From Bog-756 sp052326605 (GTDB lineage: Bacteria > Actinomycetota > Acidimicrobiia > Acidimicrobiales > RAAP-2), in contig JBKQMB010000115.1 of NCBI GenBank assembly GCA_052326605.1, positions 1 to 64,000 of the forward strand: a stretch of DNA of 64,000 bases, given 5' to 3'. A model generated the notes under the pieces. That model saw nothing but the letters and a program-made list of their open reading frames with translations. It was not told the origin of the DNA and made no database searches. Shown in pieces: positions 26,949 through 35,737 of the stretch (positions within the stretch are counted from its first letter, which is position 1; every line of letters starts with the position of its first letter). A program made the position numbers and the translations under genes.

Positions 26949-28076
26949 TCAGGCCGGTTCGGCGGCCAGGGTGGCCCCGAGACGGAGCAGTTGGTCGGTG
27001 GCCCCACCCAGGGTCAACTCGAGGTGCTTGGTCATGAGGAAGTACCGGTGCAGGGGGTAATCGCGGTCGACGCCCACCCCTCCGTGGAGGTGGACCGCAG
27101 CGTGGACCACTCGCTGTCCACCGTCGGCGGCCCAGAACTTGGCCACCGCCACCTCCTTGTCGGCGGGGAGCCCCTCGGCGATGCGCCAAGCCGCCTGCCA
27201 CGCGGTGAGCCGGATCGCCTCGGTGTCGACGTAGGCGTCCGCCGCCCGTTGGCCGACCGCCTGGAAGGTGGCGATCGGCTTGCCGAACTGCTCCCTGGTC
27301 TTGGTGTACTCCGCCACCAGGGCCAGTGCTGCTGCTGCCGCACCGGCCTGGGCCAGGGCCAGGGCTGCGGTCGACCGCTGCACCAGCCACTCGATGATGG
27401 AGCAGGCGTCCTCGGCCGTTCCGAGCAGGGCATCCAGGCCGACGGGTGTGCCGTCCAGCGTGAGGACCGCCTCGGACTGCCCGGTGTTGACCGGCTGGCG
27501 CTGCCGGCCCACCCCTGGGGCAGAGGTGGGGACGATGAACACGGCGAGCCCGTCGGGCTCCCGCCGTGCGGGCACCAGTACGGCATCGGCGAACATCCCC
27601 GAGGGCACGCACGCCTTGGTACCCGACAGCGTCCAACCGTCACCCGCGGGCTCGGCGACCACTCCGGGCGAAAGCGGGCTACCACCCAACTCCACCAGGG
27701 CCGTGGTCAGGACCGTGTCGCCCGCCACCACCCCGGACAGCCACTTGCGGCGCTGCCCATCGGTTCCGAACCGGGCGATGGCCGGGGCCGCCGCGGCCAG
27801 GGTCTCGACGGCCGGCACGTACGCTGCGCTGCGGCCCGCCTGCTCGACCACCAGCGCTGTCTCCAGGAACCCGAGGCCGGCGCCGCCCACCTCTTCGGGA
27901 AGGGCGATGCCGAGGAGGCCGGCGGCCGCCAACTCGGACCAGAGCTTCCGGTCGAACCGCTCGCCGTCCGGCTGGGATTCGAGCTCACGCAGGCGCTCGT
28001 GGGTGGCCAGGTCGGTGAAGATCCGGGCGGCGAGCTCGCGCACCGCCTCTTGTTCCTCGCTGAAGGAGAAGTCCAT
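26949..28076 (-). CDS. Acyl-CoA dehydrogenase, probable partner subunit
   Basis: A 375-aa flavoprotein of the acyl-CoA dehydrogenase family. DFSFSEEQEAVRELAARIF opens the helical domain, with REQFGKPIATFQAV and HLHGGVGVDRDYPLHRYF near the C-terminus. It lies 16 nt after another, clearly different acyl-CoA dehydrogenase gene. In steroid-degrading actinobacteria such adjacent pairs (FadE26/27, FadE28/29) form alpha2beta2 enzymes in which the subunits share an active site, and I infer the same here. Substrate: probably a bulky, sterol-derived acyl-CoA. Confidence 0.85.
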   Translation of the reverse strand: MDFSFSEEQEAVRELAARIFTDLATHERLRELESQPDGERFDRKLWSELAAAGLLGIALPEEVGGAGLGFLETALVVEQAGRSAAYVPAVETLAAAAPAIARFGTDGQRRKWLSGVVAGDTVLTTALVELGGSPLSPGVVAEPAGDGWTLSGTKACVPSGMFADAVLVPARREPDGLAVFIVPTSAPGVGRQRQPVNTGQSEAVLTLDGTPVGLDALLGTAEDACSIIEWLVQRSTAALALAQAGAAAAALALVAEYTKTREQFGKPIATFQAVGQRAADAYVDTEAIRLTAWQAAWRIAEGLPADKEVAVAKFWAADGGQRVVHAAVHLHGGVGVDRDYPLHRYFLMTKHLELTLGGATDQLLRLGATLAAEPA

Positions 28077-28092
28077 GGCTGCGTCTCCTCTT

Positions 28093-29268
28093 CTATCGCA
28101 GTGACCGGGGCATCCCGAGGCCGAAGATGGCGATCAGGTCCCGTTGGATCTCGTTGGTCCCGCCACCGAAGGTCAGGATGAGCAGGCTCCGAGCGTACAT
28201 CTCGAGGCGGCCGGCCAGCACTGCTTCGGGGCTGCCCTTGGGGAGATAGCCGGCCTGGCCGACCACCTCCATCATCAGCTTGAAGGCCTCGAGATAGAAC
28301 TCGGTGCCGAACACCTTGATGGTGGAGGCATCCGCCACGTCCAGGTGGCCCTGGGTGGCCGTCCACGCCACTTTCCAGTTGATGAGCTTGAGGAACTCGA
28401 GACGCGCATGGATGCGGGCCAGGTGGACCTGCACCCACTCCTGGTCGATCACCCGACGGCCGTCGGCCAGTTTGGTGGACTGGGCCCACGAGCGGACATC
28501 GGTGAGCGCCCGTTCGATGATCCCCGACGAGCACAGGGTGACCCGCTCGTGGTTCAACTGGTTGGTGATCAGCGACCAGCCGTTGTTCTCGCCACCGACC
28601 AGATTCGCCGCCGGCACCCGCACGTCCTCGTAGAACGTGTAGTTGATGTTGTGGTCACCGAGCAGGTGCATGGGCACCACCTTGATCCCCGGGGTGTCCA
28701 TGGGCACGATGAACATCGAGATGCCCTTGTGCTTGGAGACGGTCGGGTCGGTCCTGGTGGCCAGCCAGATGTAGTCGGCATCCCCGGCCAGCGAGGTGTA
28801 GATCTTCTGGCCGTTGATGACGTACTCCTCGCCGTCCCGCTCGGCCCGGGTCTGCAGGGAGGCGAGGTCCGTACCGGACTCGGGCTCGGTGTAGCCGATA
28901 CAGAAGTGGATGTCGCCGGCGAGGATGAGCGGCAGGAACTGTTCCTTCTGTTCGGGAGTGCCGAACTCCATGATGGTGGGCCCCACGGTGTTGATTGTCA
29001 GCATGGGCACCGGGGCGCCGGCCCGCATCGACTCGTCGAAGAAGATGAACTGCTCGATGGCGGAACGGCCCTGGCCGCCATACTCGGTGGGCCAACCGAT
29101 GCCCAGCCAGCCGTCGACCGCCATCTGCTTGACCACCCGGCGCATGTCGGGTCCGATCCCATGACTCGAGGCCAGTTGGGCCTCGACCTCGGGGGTGAGC
29201 AGGTTGGCGTAGTAGTCGCGCAGGCGGGTGCGGAGGGCCTCGTGTTCCTCGGTGTAGCCGATCTCCAT
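28093..29268 (-). CDS. Acyl-CoA dehydrogenase, FadE26-like
   Basis: A 391-aa acyl-CoA dehydrogenase. The pattern WPTEYGGQGRSAIEQ, GAPVPMLTINTVGPTIM, NGQKIYTSLAGDADY, NQLNHERVTL, KLINWKVAW and LTFGGGTNEIQRD closely resembles mycobacterial FadE26 (ChsE4), as I remember it, a subunit of the cholesterol side-chain dehydrogenase. It is followed by its likely partner subunit. The promoter should lie in the 406-nt divergent region upstream, which carries a KstR-type operator. Confidence 0.9.
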   Translation of the reverse strand: MEIGYTEEHEALRTRLRDYYANLLTPEVEAQLASSHGIGPDMRRVVKQMAVDGWLGIGWPTEYGGQGRSAIEQFIFFDESMRAGAPVPMLTINTVGPTIMEFGTPEQKEQFLPLILAGDIHFCIGYTEPESGTDLASLQTRAERDGEEYVINGQKIYTSLAGDADYIWLATRTDPTVSKHKGISMFIVPMDTPGIKVVPMHLLGDHNINYTFYEDVRVPAANLVGGENNGWSLITNQLNHERVTLCSSGIIERALTDVRSWAQSTKLADGRRVIDQEWVQVHLARIHARLEFLKLINWKVAWTATQGHLDVADASTIKVFGTEFYLEAFKLMMEVVGQAGYLPKGSPEAVLAGRLEMYARSLLILTFGGGTNEIQRDLIAIFGLGMPRSLR

Positions 29269-29437
29269 TGCATCCCTCCCGATAGTGCCTGCTGGCGGAG
29301 GCCGGGCCGAGGTTGCACCCCGGCGTCGGCCTTCGAGGGGCAGGGCGCCGGGTCGGCTCGACCCGTCTCCGCAGCTCTTCCCCGTGCGTGGCCCACTCCC
29401 CGGACCTGGTGACCAGGAGCAGCGGACCGACCGCCAC

Positions 29438-29451
29438 TAGAACACGTTACA
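29438..29451. promoter_or_regulatory. KstR-type operator (exact consensus match)
   Basis: TAGAACACGTTACA fits the mycobacterial KstR consensus TnnAACnnGTTnnA at every fixed position. KstR is the TetR-family repressor of the upper cholesterol regulon. The site lies between an acyl-CoA dehydrogenase pair resembling steroid side-chain enzymes and a thiolase gene, exactly the kind of target KstR controls. No kstR gene is in the window. Confidence 0.75.
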
Positions 29452-29572
29452 TTCAGCCCGCACGTGGCGCCACCACCGAAGGGCGGGGCAGCCAAGGCTC
29501 CGGGAACACTCCACCCGGTGACCGGTGGGACGGCGTGGTGCTTCCATCCCCCGCCCGGGACCGCTCGGGCTA

Positions 29573-29594
29573 CCATCCGGTAAGTTGCGGATGG
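29573..29594 (+). repeat. 7-bp inverted repeat upstream of the thiolase
   Basis: CCATCCG (29573-29579) and CGGATGG (29588-29594) are perfect arms around an 8-nt loop, about 80 nt before the thiolase start. It may be a 5' leader hairpin or a second operator. Confidence 0.35.
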
Positions 29595-29674
29595 GACATA
29601 TCGGTCCCAGCCGCCCCGGCGGTCCATGACCGCACCAACGCCGCGGCACCGCCGCCTTCAACGAGGAGCATCAC

Positions 29675-30883
29675 ATGCCCGAAGCCGTAATCGTCGCCAC
29701 CGGTCGGACCCCGATCGGACGGGCCAACAAGGGTTCGCTGGTCGACTGCAGGCCCGACGACCTGGCCGCACTGGTCGTGCGCGAGGTGCTGGCCAAGGTG
29801 CCACAACTCGATCCCCACTCGGTCGAGGACCTCATCCTCGGCAACGGCCAGCCCGGTGGCGAGGCCGGCTACAACCTGGGCCGTGTGGTCTCGTTGCTGG
29901 CCGGCCTCCCCGACGTGCCCGGCGTGACCGTCAACCGGTACTGCTCGTCGTCCCTCCAGACCATTCGCATGGCCGCGCACGCCATCCGGGCCGGCGAGGG
30001 CGACGTCTTCGTCGCCGCCGGGGTCGAGGCGGTCAGCCGCTACCGCTTCGGAGCGGCCGATACCGGACCCCACAACGAACTGTTCGCCGTCTCCGAAGCC
30101 CGCACGGTCGAGCGGACGCCGGCCGCCGGCGCCCCCTGGACCCCGCTCGACGGAGTCCTTCCCGACGTGTACATCGCCATGGGTCAGACGGCAGAGAACG
30201 TCGCCGAGTTCAAGCAGGTGAGCCGCGAGGAGCAGGACGAGTTCGCCCTCCAGTCACAGACCCGGGCAGTGGCGTCCCAGGAATCGGGCTTCTTCGGCCG
30301 CGAGATCATCCCGGTCACCACTCCCAACGGGGACGTGGTCACGAAGGACGACGGCCCACGGCCCGGCACCAACCTGGAGGGGCTGGCCGGCCTGAAGCCC
30401 GTCTTCCGTGAGGGCGGCACCATCACTGCCGGCAACGCCTGCCCGCTCAACGACGGCGCCGCCGCCGTGGTGGTCATGAGCGACACCAGGGCACGCGAAC
30501 TCGGCATCACCCCGCTCGCCCGCATCGTGGCCAGCGGCGTGTCCGGCCTCAACCCCGAGATCATGGGCCTCGGGCCGGTCGACGCGGTCCGCCAGACCCT
30601 GGCCCGGGCCGACATGACCATCGACGACATCGACCTGGTGGAGATCAACGAGGCCTTCGCCGCCCAGGTGATCCCCTCGGCCAAGGAGCTGGGCATCGGC
30701 TGGGACAAGCTGAATGTCCGCGGCGGGGCCATCGCCCTCGGCCATCCCTTCGGCCAGACAGGTGCGCGCATCATGACCACGCTGCTCAACGCCCTCGAGG
30801 ACACCGGCAAGACCATCGGCCTCGAGTCGATGTGCGTCGGCGGCGGCCAGGGAATGGCCATGATCGTCGAGCGCCTCTCCTAG
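29675..30883 (+). CDS. Thiolase (acetyl-CoA acetyltransferase)
   Basis: A 402-aa degradative-type thiolase with a complete active site: Cys in NRYCSSSLQ (C90), EINEAFAAQV, the His in GGAIALGHPFGQTGAR and the second Cys in SMCVGGGQGMAM. It should release acetyl- or propionyl-CoA in beta-oxidation. AGGAG stands 7 nt before the ATG. It is divergent from the acyl-CoA dehydrogenase pair and shares its regulatory region with the KstR-type site, so a role in the same pathway is likely. Confidence 0.92.
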   Translation: MPEAVIVATGRTPIGRANKGSLVDCRPDDLAALVVREVLAKVPQLDPHSVEDLILGNGQPGGEAGYNLGRVVSLLAGLPDVPGVTVNRYCSSSLQTIRMAAHAIRAGEGDVFVAAGVEAVSRYRFGAADTGPHNELFAVSEARTVERTPAAGAPWTPLDGVLPDVYIAMGQTAENVAEFKQVSREEQDEFALQSQTRAVASQESGFFGREIIPVTTPNGDVVTKDDGPRPGTNLEGLAGLKPVFREGGTITAGNACPLNDGAAAVVVMSDTRARELGITPLARIVASGVSGLNPEIMGLGPVDAVRQTLARADMTIDDIDLVEINEAFAAQVIPSAKELGIGWDKLNVRGGAIALGHPFGQTGARIMTTLLNALEDTGKTIGLESMCVGGGQGMAMIVERLS

Positions 30884-30921
30884 TCGACGGCGACCTCGCC
30901 GGGGCAGTTCGCTGCGGCGGC

Positions 30922-31413
30922 TCAGCGGTCGAGCAGTGGGTCCGAGGGTTGTCGGACCTTCCTGCCCGAATCGCGGGCGCGGCGCCAGGCGATGCCCGAG
31001 AGGGCCTCGAGTACGATGCGGTTCCTCAGGCACGCGGTGACCTCCGCGTGGTCGAACGGCGGGGAAAGTTCGACGATGTCCATTCCGGCCAGCGGCAGCT
31101 CCATGGCGATGCGGCGCACCGCGTCGAGCAGTTCGCGGGCGGACAGCCCCCCGGGTTCGGGGGTGCCGGTCGCCGGGGCCGATCCGGGGTCGACCACATC
31201 GACGTCGACGGACAGGAAGACGGCATCACACTCGTCGGTGGTCCCTATGGCAAGCGGCCCGAACCGGCAACCGGGCCGGTGGCTGGTCCCGCCGTCGAAG
31301 GGCGCACCGATGATCACCGCCCCGGCCTCCGCAAGACTGGCCGGATCATCGAGATCGGCCGCGGGGACACCGGCGAAGGTGGCGTCCGGCCCGTACATGT
31401 TCCCCAATCGCAT
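30922..31413 (-). pseudogene. Ureohydrolase (agmatinase/arginase) missing its centre
   Basis: 163 codons against the 300-320 usual for the family. The N-terminal part (IIGAPFDGGTSHRPGCRFGP) runs straight into the last catalytic strand (FLSVDVDVVDPGSAPATGTPEPGGL) and the normal C-terminus. The 140-150 residues between them, with the GGDHS and DAHxD manganese ligands, are absent without breaking the frame. The start is well formed (GAGGAG before ATG 31413), so a stable but catalytically dead product could still be made. It reads as a recent in-frame deletion. Confidence 0.8.
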
Positions 31414-31490
31414 CGGTTCTCCTCAGTGCTCGGTGGGCCGAGCCGGCGTCGGCCCTGACCACGGGTGGCTCCCCGAACCCCGCCGTCGAC

Positions 31491-31688
31491 TCAGTCAGGA
31501 AGCTCTTCGATGGCGTACTCGGGGCAGTTGGCGACCGCCAGCCGCGCCTTGTCCTCCAGCTCGACCGGTACGGCGCCGCCGCCCACCACCGAGGACAGCC
31601 CGTAGTCGTCCACGTCGAACAGCTCCGGGGCCAAGCCGTAACAGCGGGCGTGCCCGGTGCACTTGTCGGGATCGACCCGGATCCTCAT
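31491..31688 (-). CDS. [3Fe-4S]-type ferredoxin, P450 partner
   Basis: A 65-aa ferredoxin with DKCTGHARC, then LAPELFDVDDYG and the distant NCPEYAI cysteine. Three cysteines at these positions are typical of the 3Fe-4S ferredoxins that reduce actinobacterial cytochromes P450. Its ATG overlaps the P450 stop (ATGA), so the two are made together. Confidence 0.92.
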   Translation of the reverse strand: MRIRVDPDKCTGHARCYGLAPELFDVDDYGLSSVVGGGAVPVELEDKARLAVANCPEYAIEELPD

Positions 31689-32887
31689 GGGAACACCACC
31701 GGCACGTGGCGTGGGCCCCGCACCTGGCCTCCCGCCCAGGTGACCTCGTCGCCCTCGGCGAGTCGGAACGTGGGGATCCTGCGCAACCACTCCTCGAGGG
31801 CCACCTGCAACTCCATTCGGGCCAGGTTGGAACCGGCACAACGGTGGATGCCCGATCCGAACGCCACATGGCGGTTGAGAGCCCGGTCGAGCATCACCCT
31901 GTCCGCGTCCTCGAAGGCCTCGGGGTCCCGGTTGGCACCGGGGAAGTTCATCAACACCTTGTCGCCGGCCCTCATCGGGCACCCCTCGAACTCGACGTCC
32001 TCGGTGACCAGCCGGGCCATGGTGACCGGCGAGTAGGCCCGCAGAAGCTCCTCGATGGCCAGCGGCATGGCATCGGGCTCGGTGACCAGTCGGTCGCGAT
32101 CCTCGGGATTGGTGGCCAGGTGCCAGAGTGACGACCCGATGGCGCTCCAGGTGGTGTCGACCCCCGCGATCAGCACCAGGGCGGCTACGCCGAGCACCAC
32201 GCTCTCCTCGACCGGCACGCCGTCGACCTCGCTGTGCAGGAGATAGCTCAGCAGGTCCTCGCCCGGCTGCGTCTTCCTCCGGCCCACCTCCTCGATGAAG
32301 AAGGTGATCAGTCCCTCCATGCCCCGCAAACGGAGCTCCGGGTCGTCGGCGAACTCGAGGACGTCCCGCACCCAACCGGTGAAGGTGTCCGACAGCTCCG
32401 CGGGGACCCCGAGGATGCCGGCGATGACCCGCACAGGGATCTGCTGGGCGTAGTCGCCGGCAGCGTCCGCGGTGCCGCTGTCGATGAACCCGTCGACGAG
32501 CTTGATGCACAGCTCACGGGTCGTCGCCTCGTAGGAAGCGACCCGACGATGGGAGAACCACGGAAGGAGGAGCCGCCGCGTCCACGTGTGCAGCGGCGGA
32601 TCCGCCGAGATGGGCGGAACCCCATAGGGGAGGACCGGATCCTCGGGGACCTCACCCTCGAAGGGGATCACCGTGATCTCGGCCGAGCTGAAGTGCTCGA
32701 CATCGTGGGCGAGGTCGACCACGTCCTGGTAGCGGGTGGGGAGCCAGGTACTTCCCCGCCGGTCCGTGTGGGCCACCGGGCAGGTCTTGCGCAGTTCGTC
32801 CCAGATGCTGAACGGGTCGGCGACATAGGCGGGGTTCATGATGTCGAAGTCGGTGTCCCAGTGCTCTACGGGCGTCGTGTTCGCCAT
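31685..32887 (-). CDS. Cytochrome P450
   Basis: A 400-aa class I bacterial P450. The heme Cys is in FGSGIHRCAGSNLARME (C350), the I-helix oxygen-activation segment is LIAGVDTTWSA and the ExxR pair is in EELLRAYSP. No membrane anchor is present. It hydroxylates an unknown hydrophobic substrate; the adjoining ferredoxin and the steroid-type genes on both sides make a sterol or terpenoid plausible. The ATG at 32887 has GGGGGAG 4 nt upstream. Confidence 0.93.
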   Translation of the reverse strand: MANTTPVEHWDTDFDIMNPAYVADPFSIWDELRKTCPVAHTDRRGSTWLPTRYQDVVDLAHDVEHFSSAEITVIPFEGEVPEDPVLPYGVPPISADPPLHTWTRRLLLPWFSHRRVASYEATTRELCIKLVDGFIDSGTADAAGDYAQQIPVRVIAGILGVPAELSDTFTGWVRDVLEFADDPELRLRGMEGLITFFIEEVGRRKTQPGEDLLSYLLHSEVDGVPVEESVVLGVAALVLIAGVDTTWSAIGSSLWHLATNPEDRDRLVTEPDAMPLAIEELLRAYSPVTMARLVTEDVEFEGCPMRAGDKVLMNFPGANRDPEAFEDADRVMLDRALNRHVAFGSGIHRCAGSNLARMELQVALEEWLRRIPTFRLAEGDEVTWAGGQVRGPRHVPVVFP

Positions 32888-33032
32888 GATGCTCCCCCAT
32901 CGGGCCGGACGCGACCGAGCGTCCTGGCTTCCCTCATCTTGGCACGTGGCAGTGCCGGTAGGTTCGTGCCCTTGTGCCGGTGGTCAGGGGGTAGCCGACC
33001 CCACGGGGGGCCGACAACATCGGACTGCCGAT

Positions 33033-33659
33033 CTAGCTGGGACCATCGGCGTGCGCCGATCGCACGATCAAACCCGGGACCTCGCTCTTGGACGCTGCGA
33101 AGTAGACAGCCACGATGGCGTCGACGGCGAAGGAGGCGATGGGGCTGACGAACGCCACGGCGATGGCCACGAGATAGATGAGACCGCCGAGGAGTGCCCG
33201 CCGCGTCCCAGCTGGGAACGCTGCGCGCGCTGGCTCGGCGACCAGCTCCGGATGTGCGGAGAGATAGCGCCATCCCCAGGCGAACGAAAGGCCCATCATC
33301 AGCATCGTCGCCGCATACAGGACCGCCGCCGCCCGCGCCTCGGGGCCACCCTGGTCGGCGTAGTCGGCGGCAAGTGCGGTCGGCCACGGGATGATGGAGA
33401 TGAACAGCAGGAAGGCCAGCGTCCGCTCCAAGAACCGCCGGTCGATGGAGCGCACCGCGCTCATCATTCCGTGATGCTCGATCCAGAGGATGCCGATCGT
33501 CACGAACGACACGAGGTAGGCCACGTATGAGGGCCATTGGTGCAACAGGTCCTGCACGAGCTGAGTCGAGTGGGCCGGCCTCGGCAGGTCCAGGACCAGA
33601 AGGGTCAGGGCGATGGCGAAGACGCCGTCGATGAGCGCGTGAAGTCTCCCTGGTCCCAC
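33033..33659 (-). CDS. TMEM175/DUF1211-family membrane protein
   Basis: A 208-aa protein with about six membrane segments. RLHALIDGVFAIALTLLVLD is the first helix of the bacterial TMEM175 family of K+-permeable channels. The family hallmark FSD at the start of this helix is here LID, so the usual pore-forming residue pattern is altered. HHGMMSAV and the later helices fit the family. The GTG at 33659 starts directly before helix 1. Channel activity is therefore uncertain. Confidence 0.8.
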   Translation of the reverse strand: MGPGRLHALIDGVFAIALTLLVLDLPRPAHSTQLVQDLLHQWPSYVAYLVSFVTIGILWIEHHGMMSAVRSIDRRFLERTLAFLLFISIIPWPTALAADYADQGGPEARAAAVLYAATMLMMGLSFAWGWRYLSAHPELVAEPARAAFPAGTRRALLGGLIYLVAIAVAFVSPIASFAVDAIVAVYFAASKSEVPGLIVRSAHADGPS

Positions 33660-33756
33660 TGCTGGTCACCTACTTCGTCGGTTGGTAGGCGGTTGCCCGA
33701 CGAGCACCCAGGCTACGGCTACGCGACGACTCGCCCGACCGTGACAGGATCTGGCC

Positions 33757-34248
33757 GTGCGCTTTCACGCGGAGCACCGCTTCAGTGGATCGGAACAAGC
33801 CGTCGCGGCACTCCTGACCGACCCCGCCTTCTACCTCGACCTCGCTCTTCCCGACCTGAGCCGGCCCGAAGTGCTCGAACATGGCGAGCACGGTGACGAC
33901 ACGGTGTTGCGGCTCCGGTACAAGTTCGTAGGGAGCATCGATCCGATCGCGCGCCGCCTGATCGGTGCCGGCCACCTCGTTTGGATCCAAGAGATACGGG
34001 TCGACCGGTCGGCAGGCACCGGCACCTTCACCTTCGAGGCCGAGAGGGACCCGAGGCGACTGCACGGAGCAGCAGACTTCGCTCTCACCGCAGCCGACGG
34101 CGACACCCTCCGGCGCTTCGACGGCGAGCTGATCGTGGCGGTGCCGGGCATCGGCCGCATGGCGGAACGACGGATCGTTCCCGGGCTCCTCCGCCGGCTG
34201 GACATCGAGTCTCAGGCCCTCGACGAGCAGCTGCAGCGAGAGGAGTGA
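33757..34248 (+). CDS. DUF2505 protein (START/SRPBCC-like)
   Basis: A 163-aa protein opening with MRFHAEHRFSGSEQAVAALLTDPAFY, the standard DUF2505 start. A beta-rich core and a C-terminal amphipathic helix (LRRLDIESQALDEQLQREE) follow, suggesting a lipid- or polyketide-binding SRPBCC fold. Common in actinobacteria, function unknown. The GTG at 33757 is the only start near the first strand. It is divergent from the TMEM175-like gene. Confidence 0.8.
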   Translation: MRFHAEHRFSGSEQAVAALLTDPAFYLDLALPDLSRPEVLEHGEHGDDTVLRLRYKFVGSIDPIARRLIGAGHLVWIQEIRVDRSAGTGTFTFEAERDPRRLHGAADFALTAADGDTLRRFDGELIVAVPGIGRMAERRIVPGLLRRLDIESQALDEQLQREE

Positions 34249-34404
34249 GCGGCACATCCGGTCCACCGGCTGATATGGCGCCCCGAGCCGGTGACTGAGC
34301 GCACCCATGTGCCGCTCCCGATGTCCGCTCCGGTACGGAGAAGTGGTCAGCGTCCCAAGGGGCCATGGTGCCGGGATGTCGCCATGGACGAGGCCGGAGT
34401 GGAC

Positions 34405-35073
34405 ATGTGGGGCGGCAGCCTGAGCAGGAGGATGTTCATTGCCCAGGGCCTCGTTGCAACCTCGGCGGCCTCCCTGGCCGCGTGCGGCAGCGGCCCGGGA
34501 GGAGCACGTTCGACGACCTCGTCCAGCCCGCAGCACGGGTTGGTGGATGCCGAGGTGGATCTGGCGATCAACCCGAACGACCCCTCGTTCATCGCCGGAA
34601 CCGTTGCCGGCACGGCACTGACGGCGCTCCTCGCTCAACAGGATCAGGTGGCCAGGCCCGGCAGCTACACCACCACAACGAAACTCACCGGATCAGTGGG
34701 CAAGGCCCTCACGTCTCCAGTGGGAGCGTTCGATCTGGACTCGGGTTACCTGTTCCGACAAGGGACCATCACGGGAACCGATCAGGGCAAGAGCGTTCGA
34801 GGGAAGGCCCAGCCGAACCTCGTCAGAGGCATCGGCAACGCAGCCGATGTATCCGGAACCTTCGGAGCCACTCCGTTCGCTCTGTTTGCAAACCTCCCGG
34901 TGGATCATCCCGGAACTGTCACTGGAACAATCGGTGGCCACCGGGATCACTTCGAGGTGAGCCCGACAACCCAGCACTGGAACTTCCCGATTGTCCGGCT
35001 CACGGGCGACCACAGCGGTCCAACCGATCTGTTGGCTCTCATCGTCGGTGCCATCGCCTACTTCGCCGCTTGA
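34405..35073 (+). CDS. Tat-exported lipoprotein, unknown function
   Basis: A 222-aa protein. The N-terminus SLSRRMFIAQGLVATSAA is a twin-arginine signal followed by a lipobox SLAAC, so it should be exported folded and anchored to the outer face of the membrane. The mature part is a Ser/Thr/Gly-rich beta domain (TLTGSV, GTITGTDQ, GTVTGTIGGHRDHFEV) with no family I recognise. GGAG lies 6 nt before the ATG at 34405; ATG 34384 and the open frame to 34291 would spoil the signal. Confidence 0.7.
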   Translation: MWGGSLSRRMFIAQGLVATSAASLAACGSGPGGARSTTSSSPQHGLVDAEVDLAINPNDPSFIAGTVAGTALTALLAQQDQVARPGSYTTTTKLTGSVGKALTSPVGAFDLDSGYLFRQGTITGTDQGKSVRGKAQPNLVRGIGNAADVSGTFGATPFALFANLPVDHPGTVTGTIGGHRDHFEVSPTTQHWNFPIVRLTGDHSGPTDLLALIVGAIAYFAA

Positions 35074-35104
35074 CGGTCGCTCCCCTACAATTGCGCCGCC
35101 ACGG

Positions 35105-35737
35105 TCAGCGGGACCGAAGAACGTCCGAGCCGGTGCCCGCGAGGTCGCCGTACGCGACACTACGCCCCACCATGGCGAGGATCACCGCTTCGGACGGACC
35201 CTGGACGACGGGTCCGTCGCCCGATGACCAGCCGAGGTCGGTGCACCGCCAGGTGAGATCGTTCAGGTGGCCCCGCTTCACGAAGCCATGCGTCGCCTTC
35301 GGTGACGCCAGGAAGTCGAGGATCGCCCGGGCCCGGTCCGGCGCGAGCTCGCGGTCGATGCCCAGGGGGCGGCGCACGTCCTGACCGTGGACGACCACGT
35401 CGGTCAGAGGGGCGATCGGCCCCAGCCCGGGTGGGGTGAACCGGTAGTCCTTGTGCTCCCGCATGGAAGCGGCCAGCTCAGAGCCTGACATCGTGTTCTT
35501 CCGGGCTTCGGTGTCGGCGAAGCGATCGAAGTCGAAGCGGTAGGAGGCCAGCTTCAACATCATGCGAGGGAGGCTCTGGCCGAACGGTGTCACCAGATGG
35601 GCAGCGACCTCGCGGACGGTCCAGCCCTCACAGAGACTTGGCACGCTCCACTGCGCTTCAGTGAGCCCGTCGAACAGATCGGCCAGTCCCAGGCGCTCTT
35701 CAGCGATCATGGCCCACAGCTCTTCGTTCGTGGCCAT
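35105..35737 (-). CDS. Mycothiol-dependent maleylpyruvate-isomerase-family (DinB-like) protein
   Basis: A 210-aa protein with the MDMPI N-terminal four-helix fold. ELWAMIAEERLGLADLFDGL, SLCEGWTVREVAAHLV and DVVVHGQDVRRPLG carry the usual metal-ligand His positions. Actinobacteria have many paralogues that probably use mycothiol as cofactor in detoxification; the reaction of this one is unknown. The ATG at 35737 has TAGGCT 8 nt upstream and no ribosome site, so it may be leaderless. Confidence 0.8.
   Translation of the reverse strand: MATNEELWAMIAEERLGLADLFDGLTEAQWSVPSLCEGWTVREVAAHLVTPFGQSLPRMMLKLASYRFDFDRFADTEARKNTMSGSELAASMREHKDYRFTPPGLGPIAPLTDVVVHGQDVRRPLGIDRELAPDRARAILDFLASPKATHGFVKRGHLNDLTWRCTDLGWSSGDGPVVQGPSEAVILAMVGRSVAYGDLAGTGSDVLRSR

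Larger units (their letters stand above)
29269..29674. other. Divergent regulatory region between fadE pair and thiolase
   Basis: 406 nt without a gene. It holds a KstR-type palindrome (29438-29451), a 7-bp hairpin (29573-29594) and, just before the thiolase, an AGGAG ribosome site. No convincing small coding frame was seen. Confidence 0.6.
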
